Assembly: GCA_034387635.1 (NCBI GenBank)
Contig: JAOANU010000013.1
Coordinates: 372,001 to 436,000, forward strand
Direction of reading: 5' to 3'
DNA from: Rhodosporidiobolus odoratus
Taxonomy: Eukaryota; Basidiomycota; Microbotryomycetes; Sporidiobolales; Sporidiobolaceae
DNA: 64,000 nucleotides
In this document: positions 1-11,141 of the stretch, piece after piece
Layout of the letters: each line of letters opens with the position of its first letter
How positions within the stretch are numbered: the stretch's first letter is position 1
Notes under the pieces: model-generated
Databases searched by the model: none
The model's input: only the letters and a program-made list of their open reading frames with translations
Told to the model about the DNA's origin: nothing
Position numbers and translations under genes: made by a program

Positions 1-1269
1 TACTGCCATCCTCCACCTGGTTTCGAGTTCCCGCCGGGCAAGGAAGGCTGGGTCTGGCGCTTGAAGAAATCGCTCTACGGGTTAAAGCAGTCCCCTCGCC
101 TCTGGAAACAGAGATTCGAGCAGGCACTCCGCTCCTTTGGCTTCACGCCTTCAGCCTGCGACGAGGGTCTCTACACCGTATGCCGCGGGGACGCCTTCGC
201 TTTCCTCTTCCTCCATGTCGACGACGGCAAACTCTTCCACAATTCCTCTTCCCTTTCTCGCTCCATCCGCCAACACCTCGAATCCCACTTCAAGGTCAAA
301 TGGGACACTGATCCTTCCTACTACCTGGGGCTCGTTGAGCGACGCGACAAAACTCGCGGCATCGTTACTCTCTCCCAGCGCCCCTACCTTCTCTCTATTC
401 TCGAGCGCTTCGGCATGAGCGGCTGTCGCCCCGCTACCTCTCCCTTCCATCCCGTGAAACTCGTCCCGGACGATCCGGTTGAGCGCGAGAAGGCTTTCAA
501 GGATGGCAAGGACCTTCCCTTGGGCCGTCTAGTGGGTTGTCTTCTCTATGCAGCCTGCTGGACTCGCCCCGATATCTCGGCCTCCGTCTCCCGCTTCGCC
601 TCCTTCGTCTCACGCCCCACCCCTGCCGCTTTTGAAGCCAGGAAACACATCCTTCGCTACATTCGTGGGACCATTGACTACGGTCTCGTCTATTCCCGCG
701 ACTCCTCTTCCTCGCCTTCCCTCTCGTCCACCTACTCCTTTGTCGAGCGTCCGCCCCCACCCTCTACCAACATCCTCACGTACTCGGACGCTGATTGGGC
801 TGGGGACCCTCTTTCCTTCCGCTCCACCACCGGCAATCTCTCCTTCCTTGCTGGCGCCCCATTCGATTGGCTAGCCCGTCCACAGCGCACAGTCGCAACT
901 TCCACGCCTCACGCCAAATGTGTCGCACTCGCTGAAGCAGGTGGTCAAGTCGTCTGGCTCCGGCGCCTTCTCCTTGAACTTGGTTTCCCTCAGCCCACCA
1001 CTACCATCTACGGCAACAACCCAGGTTCCCTCGCTATGGCCAACTCCACCGGTCACCATCGCCGCACTCGTCACATTTCCATCAAATACCACTACATCAA
1101 AGAGCTCGTGGCCTCCGGGTCAGTCGCGGTCAAGTATGTTGGGACGAAGGATATGTTGGCGGATATCATGACGAAGGGGCTGGGGAGGGACGTGCACGCT
1201 CGTCTTCGTGACGCAATGGGTGTGCGTCTATTGTTCGGTCGAGGGGGAGTGTGGGAGAGTAGGGATTAG
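1..1269 (+). pseudogene. Ty1/copia polyprotein, 3' part (RT and RNase H), decayed
   Basis: The frame is open from base 1, so the element starts outside the window. The first residues (PPGFEFP, then KKSLYGLKQSPRLW) are the classic copia reverse transcriptase motif. The RT active site reads HVDD in place of the usual YVDD, with both aspartates kept. The RNase H region follows: DADWAGD with a good first aspartate, then the STxEAEY position reads STPHAKC, and the CDNQSA position reads IYGNNPG. Two of the three catalytic carboxylates are therefore replaced, so this copy should not make active RNase H. The C-terminal HISIKYHYIKE and ADIMTKGL motifs are intact. No frameshift or stop is visible in the 422 codons seen. 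The stop lies about 20 nt inside the presumed 3' LTR, as is common in copia elements. I call it a decayed copy because of the lost residues; gag, protease and integrase are not in view. Confidence 0.85.
1241..1249 (+). other. Polypurine tract of the copia element
   Basis: A pure purine run (GAGGGGGAG) sits directly before a TGTGGGAG sequence, which is the usual plus-strand priming site and LTR start of copia elements. It overlaps the last codons of the polyprotein. Confidence 0.6.
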
Positions 1270-1459
1270 GAAGATTAGGAGAAGGGGGAGTTTCCTATTT
1301 GTATTAGTTGTTATCCGACCTTCACTCGGCGCACCCATTTGTAGTTCTTCACTTGTCTCCTCACTCGTAGACTCACTAGAGCTCTCATAGGTACGCTCAG
1401 TAATATACAGACTTGTCTCCTCACTCGTAGACTCACTAGAGCTCTCATAGACCTTTACA
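1250..1459 (+). repeat. Probable 3' LTR of the copia element
   Basis: It begins TGTGGGAGAGTAGG right after the polypurine tract and can be ended at TTTACA, giving TGT...ACA ends and about 210 bp. The 5' LTR is outside the window, so neither the far end nor a target-site duplication can be checked. It contains a duplicated 40-bp block (see separate entry) around a TAATATACA spacer that could act as a promoter element. Confidence 0.5.
1351..1450 (+). repeat. Two exact copies of a 40-bp block within the LTR
   Basis: The block at 1351-1390 is repeated at 1411-1450 with a 20-bp spacer, so the period is 60 bp. It starts ACTTGTCTCC and ends GCTCTCATAG. The copies look identical, which suggests a recent duplication or a selected tandem element. 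Confidence 0.85.
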
Positions 1460-3833
1460 AGGGTATGTTGGCCCGACGGCACTAGCAATGCTGCGGAAGG
1501 CTACGGGAGGCCTCGCTCAGGCGCAATACCGGCTGTCCCTCTTCAACGACAAGGCTCGCTGATACAGCTCCGCGTCGTCGCCGTCGAGCGCTTGCGACTC
1601 AGAGGCTTCCGCTGATGCCCTTGAAGCGTCTGCTCCTTTGCAATGGTCATCAAAGCATCACAAACATATCTCAAACAAAGAGCACAATATGGCATTGCTT
1701 CCCAGGTTCGGCAGGAAGAGGACATAGAGAGCTAATCCTGGAAATGAAACCAAGGTGCGCTTTGATTTTCCTGACTCCACAACAACACAAGGACCCATGG
1801 ACCCCATTCCCATTTCTTGCCTCTCTCGACACCTGTCAGTGTTCTGATAGCGTCACTCGTCCTGTTCCTTCCAATTTTCCCAAGCCTGCGCAGCGTCACT
1901 TTGGTATCTGAAAACACAAGCAGCCAACATCATCAACGGCGAAAGCGCCCGAGCACAAAAATACTCATCAGCAGCTCCAGATAAGCAAACGCAAACGCAA
2001 GTGGACGCGGTGGACCAATGCTGCTATTGCGGCAGTATTATTCCTTGAGCCAAGCAAAAGATCAGCCAATTTCTCTCCATCGTGTCCAGCACCTTCAACG
2101 CTTTGCTAACCTGTTCAGCCACGCCTAGCCGCTAAACTGCTTTAGATAGCTCGCGGTATTCAGTGGAGTTGAAGGAGGAACAAGTACAATTCTGTGGGTG
2201 CGGGTGTGAAGTGAGCGTGCAGAGAGCTGGAGAGCGAGCCGCACGAGAAGACGAGCAAGAAAAGGAAGAAAAAATTGCTCGGAGTGCGGCCAGAAGACAG
2301 GTTGATTCTTGTCGCTCATCGCTCCTCGCGCGCTCATTGCTTAGCTGCTAAAGAGCATCTTGTGCCTTTCCTTTGACCCACGTACCATCCCTGCAAGCAC
2401 AAGCGGATGGATGAAGATGACTCCAAAGGGAAACCTTTGAAGAGGAGGAGAGGCACGGCTGCCGGGGATGGTGCCAGGCATCGAACACCAAGGGCAGGAC
2501 GATTCCTGGTGCGCGGGTGAGCAGTGAGCGTGCGGAGAGAGATAGACCTCGAGCCGCACGAAAACTGTAGTAAAAAGTTGAAACATGACTACAGTTCGCG
2601 AAGAGCGGTAAGGCGAGAAGAAAGTGGTCTTCATCGCTAACAGCTCTCAGCACGCTCACTGAAGCTTGGCTGAACGGCTATACTGCTTTCTTTTGCCGCC
2701 CACCCGCCCTACAGCAGTGCCGTTCTTCCTTTTGCTGGCCAGTCAGTTTCTCTGTCTTTTCCGGTTCGTTCCGGCGAGGGCCGGAGTGACCGGCGACGGT
2801 TTGTCCCACCGCCGCCGAGAGCTTCGGTTTCACCTCACCCCCCACACTACGCAGTATGGACCTTTCAGCAGTGACTAGCAAAGAGAAAGAAGAGAGCGAG
2901 CGTAGACATCCCGCGCATTTCATCCCACCCACCTGAGAAAGGCCAGACGAGGCATCGAGCGGACCGCGGGGGCGCCGCCCGGAGCGAGCAAGGCCTCTCT
3001 CGGACGCTCTCCCGACTCCTAGAAAGCTTCGCGACGCCCAGAGAGATGAGAGAAAGCCCGTTCCCCTCCTCGTCGTTATCCCCCTCTCTTCTCGCTCACT
3101 CGCTCTTCTCGCTCGCTCTCCCAAGCAAGGAGAACAGTTTCGCAAGTCTAGCTCGTCTTAGCAAGCCCGCCCACCTCCCCTAACCGCAGCTTCCCGCCCA
3201 CCTCCCCTCTGTGACCTCCCCTGGCTTGCGCCCGGCCGCGGGCTTTCAGCTCGTTAGAGGCGCCAGTCGGTCCTACGGACCGCTAACCCAATCCTCCCTT
3301 ATCCCCCCTCTTCAATCCGCAGACCTCAGCTTCTCCAGCCGCAGTCGAGCGAGGAGAAAGAGCGCCCGGCGCCGAGAGCCTTTCTGACCTTCCCCCCGCC
3401 CCCCGGAAAGACAGGCAGAAGAGAACGAAGCTAGCAAGAACGCAGACATCCCGCGCTTCTCAACCGCCTTGTACAGGAGTCGTGTCGCGATAACGTAAGT
3501 TAGCCATTTTACTCCGCCGTTCGCCGTTATCTCCTCTTACTCCCCTTGCGCGGACGCGGCACCGTGGCGGCGTCCGGCTTGTCCAGCGGACTTACTCTCT
3601 CTGCTTCTAGGTCTGGCGGTCACGCTGAGCAAGCCGAAAACTCAGTGCGTCCACGCTCGTGTCGAGCACAGCAACCGTACAGACAGACGCGGAGCGTGTC
3701 GAAGGGGCAGCGAAAAGACCGGTTCGTATTGCCTCGGGTCAAGCCCCTTTGAACTCCTAACACCGCAGGGTCTTCCGCCGACTAGGAATCTGTTTCTCCT
3801 CTTGTCTCTACAGCATCCCTCCAGCACTTCGTC
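1460..3833. other. Gene-poor region with diverged repeats
   Basis: I see no coding region here with convincing composition or homology. The region holds diverged repeat copies (separate entry), pyrimidine-rich runs near 3160-3240 and a GGTCC/GGACC hairpin near 3270. A shared GACATCCCGCGC string occurs near 2906 and 3443. The last few hundred bases probably contain the promoter and 5' leader of the gene at 3834; a pyrimidine-rich CTACAG near 3810 could be the acceptor of a leader intron. Confidence 0.5.
2186..2562. repeat. Diverged direct repeat, two copies about 313 bp apart
   Basis: Copy one is at about 2186-2247 and copy two at about 2499-2562. Both carry GTGAGCGTGC followed by a purine-rich stretch and GAGCCGCACGA. 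Weaker similarity seems to extend downstream of each, to a TCATCGCT ... GCTCA block, and a third partial copy may lie near 2115-2145. The copies differ at many positions, so this looks like an old dispersed element or repeated LTR fragments. Confidence 0.5.
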
Positions 3834-4672
3834 ATGCCACCGAGCCGCATGAGCCACCGCTCTGCCGATCCCGCCTCATCCGACAGCGATATGAGTGGCC
3901 TCCGAAGCGATGAAGACTCCTTTGATGAGGAGGAAAGGAACTATTTTCACAGGTCTTCCACTAGGGCACCTCAGAGCAAGAAGGGGAGGAGGGAGTATAG
4001 TATGAGAGCGCTGGGGCATGTTGAAGAAGGGGGAATACCGCTAGGTAACATGGTACGAGGTTTCCCCTTTTTGTTGGTGCAACGGTCGCCGATTTCTGCC
4101 TCGGTTCTGCCCACTGCAGCGTTAGGCCGCTGATGCATATGCCTCTAGCAGCCATACCACCATCCCGGGGGAAGTAGCAACGCACTCCCTGACGACACCG
4201 GATCTTTTCGCCGTTTTTCGAGTGACGGTGCCACCAGTTCCAGAGAGCCTGCATCTGGACGTTCTCAAAGGTCGCATTTCATACACTCGAGCAGTCTGGC
4301 TGAAGTCGTCTTATGCTTGGGAGTCTTATGTTCGGTGGGCGGGCTCATTGTTAGTGTCCCAGCAAATCCTGCGGCTCATTCGCCTCAGGGATGAATTATA
4401 ATTGCCTCGACAGGCTATGATCTACAGCTCTATGGCGCAAGATGGGAATCTCGTCACCCTTGGGATTGGTGGTGGTCTGATGGCCCTAGGATTCAGCATT
4501 GTGAGTGCAGCTGCTAACGATCAACATCTGCACTCGGTTTCAGGACACTGACCGAGACTTGATGGTTGGTGGGCCCCGTTATACAGCTTTTCGCGGGACA
4601 CCTTTGTCGCCAAAAGGGCATCCTGTGAGGAACACCGAGTCGGACGTTTTGCAGTCGGTCCGTTTTGGACAG
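3834..4672 (+). CDS. Hypothetical small protein with two membrane helices (3' end unresolved)
   Basis: I do not recognise the family. Four exons join in phase: 3834-4052, 4152-4349, 4414-4500 and 4544 to at least 4672. The N-terminal 75 residues are Ser/Asp/Glu-rich and polar. Exon 2 ends in a hydrophobic stretch (LAEVVLCLGVLCSVGGLI) and exon 3 holds a second (NLVTLGIGGGLMALGFSI), so a membrane hairpin followed by a short polar tail (DTDRDLMVGGPRY) is likely. The acceptor of intron 1 is a CTAGCAG tandem, allowing one extra glutamine. Intron 3 has a textbook CTGCTAAC branch site. After FGQ at 4672 either the frame stays open to 4963, which would run antisense over the last exon of the TFIIS gene, or another intron follows. 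I could not decide, so the end is a minimum. Confidence 0.5.
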
Positions 4673-4827
4673 GTCAAGGTTTGTCTTTGGCAGATAGTCA
4701 CCCGTACCTTCAAGTATATAGATGGAAAGTATGATACTCTTTCTCTTGTCTGTAAATGTAGAGACAATGCTTTGTACAACAGCTACAAACTCTGCAGGCG
4801 AAAGCGAGCCATACCTTTTTCGTTTTA

Positions 4828-6701
4828 TCACGAGAATTTCCAGCGGTTGTTGCACGACAGGCAGGTGACGAAGGTCTGTTTAGTTGGGGGTTACGTCAGT
4901 CAACGGCTCAAGCAGAGAGAGCCAAAGACAGCCCTGTCGAAAGGGAGTGAAAAACAAAGGTAGGCAAGGCAGACTTACGGTCATCGGCTCGTCGGCAGAC
5001 CTTGTTTGCATCTGGTAGTACATGCACCTGCGCTGCTTGCACTTGCCGCACTGGAAGGCATCGGTTTCGGCTTGTTGGGGTGCTGCGGCTTGGGCCTTGA
5101 AGAGGTTCTCGGCAACGAGACGGCGGTTTTCTTCTTTCCGTTCATCAGAAGCCATGTCCTACACACATACAGGAGAGTCAACAGCGCTCAACGGGTGGAG
5201 GTACTGTACGTCTCTGCAAAGCAGAGAGATGCCGAGCGACCCGCAAATCCAGGATGGGAAGGTCAAGGAGACAAACGTACCTTTGGATCCATGTTGTATA
5301 GCTTTCCGATACTGAGTTCACCACTGACAATATCTTCTCGGAGTCCAGGGTTGTTGACCGCCTTGAGATTGAGGTAGAAGGATCGCATCTTATTGCGGTA
5401 GTTGGTCGCGTTGTCCTCGTTTTCCTTCCAGACATGCTTCTCGAGGGCACGGGCGCGTTCGAGGATCAGGTCGGAGGCTAGCATTTCGACCAGCCGTTAG
5501 CGGGGAAGCGGCAGTACCAGTCATTGTAGAGTAGAGACGAGGAAGAAAACGCACGAGCACCCGAATCGCTGGCCAATGCATCATAGATCAACTCGGCGCA
5601 CTTGTCTCGAGTCTTATCCCTCGTCGTCGCTTCATCTCGAGCAAAGTCCATTCCATCCGTCTTGTGCGTTCGAGGGGGACCAGAACTTTGTCGCCGGAGT
5701 GGGGCAGGAAGAGATGTAGAGCTTGAGGCAGAATGAGGTGCGGGCGGTGCGTCAGATGGAGCGGAAGGAGCGGGGGCAGGAACGACCTTGGTGGTAGTGG
5801 TCGTCGTGATGGAAGGCGCAGGCTCCGTTTTAGGTGCGGGAGACTTGGGGGTGGGAGCGGGAGAAGGGGAAGCAGCGGCGGATGAGGGAGCGGCAGCGCC
5901 TGTGAAGTCAAGAGGGATCATGGTCAGCGCTTGAGCGAAAGATTGCCGACAGAGATCTGACGCACTCTGCTGCTTCTTTGTCCCGCTTTGCCCGACATCG
6001 CCCTTCCACTTGCGCACCAATTCCTTCGAAAGATCGGCAACCTCTTTTGACGGGTTGTTCTTCAGCTTGTTAATGGTGACACCAATCTTTGTTTCCTGCA
6101 AAGGAGACAAGGACATGTTGTCACAAGGCGGGTGAGGCGCGTGGTAAGGAAATAGGAAAAGACGCACGCGAAGCAGTTCCTCCGTGGCGACGACTTCGGT
6201 TTTCAGCCTCTTGAGGATGGCAACCGCTTCCTGAGGACGGAGAGCAGCGTCAGTTACAAGCGCTTACCCATTCCTGCGGGGTATTAAGCGGAGATCCTGC
6301 AGACGCAAAAGCGCCTCGCCTCCCCCCATCCTGCAAAAAAGCGGGATGAGTGGGAGACGAGGCGTGAAGAATCCGCGGTACGGCCGGGTGATAATCTTGT
6401 ACCCGTCTCGTGTCCACGCCATTTTCGAGGGCACAAAAGACCTCCGTCCTACTGTCAAGCTTCCGCAGCCGCTCCACCCGCCGCGATTCGGCACTTCTCT
6501 CCAAGATCGCTGCAGTCCAAGCCCATCCACGGGCGCCCTAGTGCGCGCACACGGGCTGTATCGCATGTGCACCCACCACGCTCAGTAGCCATCGTCGGGC
6601 AGACAGCACGTTAAAAGATGAGGACTGACTTGAGGTTTGTTGTCGGTTGTCGCGGCGAGGAGCTGCTTGCGGAGTGTAAGGATCGACTGTACGGATGCCA
6701 T
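4828..6701 (-). CDS. DST1: Transcription elongation factor TFIIS, full length
   Basis: TFIIS rescues backtracked RNA polymerase II by stimulating transcript cleavage. Eight exons join in phase to about 365 residues: 6630-6701, 6268-6330, 6168-6230, 5966-6095, 5555-5899, 5281-5477, 4979-5158 and 4828-4875. The N-terminal domain contains LKTEVVATEELLRETKIGV and ELVRKWK. A Pro/Ala/Ser-rich linker follows, then the central domain (KCAELIYDALASDS, ILERARALE, NPGLREDIVSGEL). The C-terminal zinc ribbon has CGKC near residue 327, the catalytic RSADEP loop near 343, and CLSCNNRWKFS at the end. Exon 2 is the weakest part: it is Gly/Arg-rich, and a smaller exon giving only Glu-Trp is possible. A second, truncated relative lies at 36523-38068. 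Confidence 0.93.
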
Positions 6702-6841
6702 TATGAGGTTGTATAGCCTGTATGAACCTCAACAAGCGAGACGAGGGCTGATAACGAGGTTAACCCTTTCTTGACCTCTTCCGCATCACCAGACTCCGCT
6801 AGCCACCGCACATACACGCCAAGCGATTCATACAAGACAGT

Positions 6842-7528
6842 ATGGGCAAGAAGAGTAATCAGGCCAGGTTTCCGCTTGTACGCTTAACCTCTTCCTCGCT
6901 TCTCTTCGCTGTCCCCCTCTCGCAACGCTGATAACCCTTTTCTCAACAGGCGCGGATCAAGAAGATGATCCAAGCCGATGAGGATGTCGGAAAAGTCGCA
7001 CAGGCTACCCCCGTGGTCGTTTGCACGCACCCTTTCCCCTTTTCTCATGACTCCCTGACTCCTTTCTGACCGTGGTTTCGGCGGCATGCAGCCAAGTCGA
7101 TCGAACTGTTCCTCGCCAGCCTAATCGACGCTTGCGTCAAAGATGCCGAACAAAGACAGAGCAACAAGCTGACTCCGTGGGGACTGTACATGGCTTTTTT
7201 GCCCTTTCCACTCTGGAGTGGCTCGCAATCTTGTCTCGTACGGCTCGTTGATCCGTTCGCTCATGCCAGGAAACGCGCCATCAACGCCACTCCAACCCTC
7301 GACTTCTGCGCCGACATTGTCGAATCCATCCCGGATCCCCTCGAAGGTGAAGAGGATGAAAAACCGAAAAAGAAGCGTGCGCCCAAGAAAAAGAAACAGA
7401 TCGAGACGGATGAAGAAGAACTGGAAGACGAGGACGAGGAAGAGAAGCCGAGGAAGAAGAAGGCAACCGCGGCAGGCAAGAAGGGAAAGAAGGGTCAGGA
7501 TGAGGATTATGGAGAGGATGAGGAGTGA
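6842..7528 (+). CDS. BUR6: NC2-alpha / DRAP1-type histone-fold corepressor subunit
   Basis: With NC2-beta this protein forms a histone-fold dimer that binds TBP on DNA and represses, or at some genes promotes, Pol II transcription. Four exons (6842-6877, 6950-7022, 7092-7185, 7270-7528) give about 153 residues. The histone fold is clear: RFPLARIKKMIQADEDVGKV, then SKSIELFLASLIDA, then KLTPWGLKRAI and LDFCADIVESIPD. A tail of about 60 residues alternates Lys and Glu/Asp runs. Intron 2 must use a GC donor (GCACGC at 7023), because that is the only junction I found that gives the conserved VVVSKSIELF. Related histone-fold proteins such as Dpb3/CHRAC15 are less likely given the ADEDVGK and FDF-like motifs. 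It converges with the WOPR gene. Confidence 0.88.
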
Positions 7529-8165
7529 AGAGGGTCAGTCTGGACGTGGGTGTAATGGGATCGGATGGGATGGGTCACTGTAGGGTGTGTGTTGTGCTTC
7601 TTTCGCGGTGGTCCCTGTTGTATTCGATACGGACGTGATTCACTGTTTTTCGTTTCCGCTGCGTTGCCGTCTTTTTCACGACCTCGCTCAGTCTGCTGTC
7701 TGCGAACGGACAAAATCATGGGAAGAGACACGACTGTACTTTTGCATGCCGAAGGAACCGAGACACTTTGCGACTAACTACAATGGGTATGCTGAGGTAA
7801 GGAGGCAAGGGAAAGAAGTGCACGGAGCGATCCAGCTAATCCAAGACGTCGAAGAGAAGAGGGGGCACGAGAGAAACAGCAAGCAACAACTACTACGTGT
7901 GAATGGATGGAGTTGAAAACGGGGACTGAAGGTACTGCTGATGGAAAACAACCGGCGGAGGGGAAGAATGCTGGACGACGAGGATGGCGACGGAGTGGAC
8001 GCGAAAGGCACCGGCTGCGCTGGATGAGCGAGACGAGGGCGGGTGCAGAGGGAGGTCGGAGCTGGATAGAAGCGGGTGAACGAAGGGAAGATGCCGGAAG
8101 AAGGGTTCTGAACATGCGGGTCGAAGATGCGGGGAAACGGGTAAAAAGGGAGTGCCGCCTTTCTG
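7529..8165. other. Convergent intergenic region (3' UTRs)
   Basis: It lies between the ends of the NC2-alpha gene (+) and the WOPR gene (-). The open frames here on both strands are low-complexity and unconvincing. No RNA gene or repeat was seen. Confidence 0.5.
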
Positions 8166-9133
8166 CTAGCCTTGCGGGAAGTCCTTCTTCATCACCGATT
8201 GTGGCTGGCCCCATATGTCTCCCGTCGCGCCTCCCCACCACTGAGTATTCCCTCCTCCTCCCACTCCGCCCCCCAACGACAGCCCCTGCTGCAACTGCTG
8301 CAACTGCTGCTGTAACGGTGAAGGAGCATACGCCGTCTGCGCCGAAGCCGACAACGGTTGCGAGTGGAATTGATACAGACTCCGACTTTGAATGGAGGGC
8401 GAAAGTGGCTGAGGATGAAGCGGTTCTTCAGCTTCTCGCTTGATACCCCGTGGTAATTGCTGCTGTGGCTGTGGCTGCGGCTGCAGCGAAACCCACTCCA
8501 TCTCTCGGCTACTGGCACCGGTCGACTGCGCTCGATGTATCCCGTCCCGCTCGAGCATACCGGTGAGGTGACCGTGCGTTTGAGGATGAGGAGAAGGGCG
8601 ATGGACATGATGGGATGGGTGGGCGGCGAGATGAGGTGAGTGTTGCAGGGGTGGCGAAGCGTAGACCTGATGTGAGCTGAGAGAGACGGAAGGAAGCGGA
8701 GGAGGTGGTTGTCTCAACCCGCCGTTCGCGACGAGGTGTGCGCCGTATGAGGAGGGGGAAAGACTCCCGCTCGCCGATCCGTTTCTACCTATTCCTGTTC
8801 CTACGATTCCGAGTCCCCCGACTGCCGCGGTTCCCAGCGATGCGAGACCAGCGATTCCTTGCGCAACGGGTACGATATCGCCGCCAGCGCTGACTTCCAG
8901 ACCATGTCCTGAGGCCGGAACGACGTCCTCGTTCGCCGAACTCCCAACCAATCCGCTGGCATGAGTATGCGGCGAGTTGTAGACTGAAGGGGCGTAGCCA
9001 GACCGCGGGCGAGAACCATGGCTTGACGAGGGACCAAGACTAGCCGTCGAGGCGGATCCGTCGGAAAGGGGGTATGACGAGTACGGCGAACCTTGAGCAT
9101 GGCGGAGGTAGTCGTACGCTAAGGATCGGGACG

Positions 9134-9167
<34 letters not shown>

Positions 9168-11141
9168 GGCGAACCGAGAGGTGCCGAGATCGACTGGACT
9201 ATGCGGCGAGAGTTCCGCTCGTTTCGCGAGCGACGCGGCTTGCTGAAGGGACGCCGCCGAGTTCAGTGATACCTGGTGACCCGACGGTCGACGGCCGCTG
9301 CTCCAGCCGACACTGATAGGGAGCGCGGGAGGAGCAGGTGAGGAATGGGTTGAGGTCGACTGCGAGTGAGCGAGCGAATGAGGAGACGGGCCGGAGAGGG
9401 TATATGTTGGAAGCGAAGGATGACCGGCTCGGACATGCGCTGTCGAGGGAGGAGTGGCGAAGGGAGATTGCGAAGCCTCGATAGCCTCGACCGATGGCGG
9501 TATCGGAACGGGGTAAGCGGCCGTCATTGTCGCTTGACCAGCTTGAGAGGTTCCCAGCGGCAAGCCATTGTAGCTATGGTATGGATGGTACGGTTGGTAG
9601 CCTAGGGGTGGCGAGGCCGGCGCGGTGACGAGTGGCTGATACTGTGTCTGTGGCTGCGCCTGCAGAGGCGGAGGCGGGTTGTAGGCGAAGATGGCACTCG
9701 AGTTGTTGGCATCGCTCGTCGGCGCGTAAGGCATGGCCTGCCGCGGTTGGTAGACAGACGGGCTATGGGGCATCGGCAACTCCGGCGCAACATAACCTCC
9801 TCGACTTGGCGGAAGGGATTGATAGAGGGACGAGGAGGCGGCTTGCGATGCAGTCCACCTTTGCTCGGGAGGAGCAGAGGTGCTCAGCTGCTCGATCGGC
9901 GGTGTTCGAGCTTGGTATGGGCTCTCGCTGCCGACCGGGACCTCGCCTATCGTCGGAAACGACGACCGAGACGACCCTGGCGGGTTGGGTATCAGCGGAA
10001 AGGGGTATGCGGCGTTGGTGGGGAAGTTTCCGGAGGGAGAGTAGCGAGAAGAGGAGGCGTAGGGGTCGAAGCGGTTGCTCGAGCGAAAAGTCGCGGTTGC
10101 GCCCCGTCGAGGTGAGTTGGTTTGGGAAGAAGCAGCGGTGTACTCCCAGCTGCCGGCCGAGGTAGGAAGAAGGGTAGAGAAGGGAGTGAAGGCGTCTGAG
10201 GAAGATGTCGGTCGACTCTGCGCAGGTGATCAATATCAGCTTCGGTCCTGACGAATCGGAACAGGTAGACGAACTTGACTAAGAGAGGGTGTTCCAAAAC
10301 CCTGCGATGAGCCTGACTGGGTGACCGGAGACACTGGAGCATCTGCTTCAGCCTTGTACCGGAGTTGGCCGTCGGGGCCGACCTCGACAATGGGCGGGAT
10401 GCGAAAGAGGGAAGGTGCGAGGAACCCGGGCGACACTACGAGCGATTTGAGCTCCGAGTGAGAAGAGGGTGTTCGAAGTCGACCTGAAGTAACGTCATCG
10501 ATGCGATAGTAGCCGATGAGGTGTAGACCGTTGAGCGAAATGGTCTTCTTGACGAGCCCGTCCGCTCGAAAGCGGTAGCTCGAAGTCAAACTGCCGACCA
10601 GAGCCCGTTCCCTAGCCTTGTCCAGCTGTAGTGATGCAGCGGCCTCGCTGAGGCTTCTACCACGGGCGGATGAACTGCCAGGACGATCGTCGTGGGAAGG
10701 TCCTGCTGCGGGCGGCGGTGGAGCGATATCTTGAACGTCGTCGACCGGATCCGCCTTGCTCGTAAGCCCGCCCATGAGTCTAGTGGTGTTTGGTCTCCGA
10801 CTCGACCCAGGTCGCGCTTCTGCTTCGCCCATATCGTCGCCATCGTCTTCTCCCCCTCGCCCACCGGACCGTGGTTGCGGTGCCTTCTTGTCCAGCTCCC
10901 GGTACACGAGGAAGTTGCCCAGCGTCCGCGACGGACTCCATGTCAATCCGTCCGTCCACCGTTTGATCCCTGTCTCTTCCTCGTCGAAGACAAACACCGC
11001 CCCGCTTATAACCAAGGCCCTCTTTTCGAATTCTTGCAGGCGTCGAGTGATCTTGGTGAGGAAGCCTCGTTTGCATCCTTCGAATACGAGGAGGGCGTCG
11101 AGTGTCGACTCGACGAAGCCGAAGAAAGCAGCGTCGGCCAT
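8166..11141 (-). CDS. WOPR (Gti1/Pac2, Wor1-like) transcription factor
   Basis: WOPR proteins are fungus-specific DNA-binding regulators of morphology switching, conidiation or virulence in other species; the role here is unknown. Two exons (10275-11141 and 8166-10217) separated by a 57-nt intron with a GTTCGT donor give about 972 residues. WOPR box 1 covers roughly residues 5-85 (FFGFVESTLDALLVFEGC, ALVISGAVFVFDEEETGIKR, WSPSRTLGNFLVYREL). Box 2 follows near residue 190 (TSSYRFRADGLVKKTISL, NGLHLIGYYRIDDV). The remaining 700 or so residues are Pro/Ser/Gln/His-rich and probably disordered, with a run of 11 glutamines at 9135-9167. The start is the first methionine, six residues before the box, as usual. 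The upstream gap of about 1.6 kb is shared with the divergent MAK21 gene. Confidence 0.92.
9135..9167 (-). repeat. CAG-type trinucleotide run coding for 11 glutamines
   Basis: Eleven in-frame Gln codons (CAA, nine CAG, CAA, read on the minus strand) inside the disordered tail of the WOPR protein. Such runs change length easily and may vary between strains. Confidence 0.9.
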
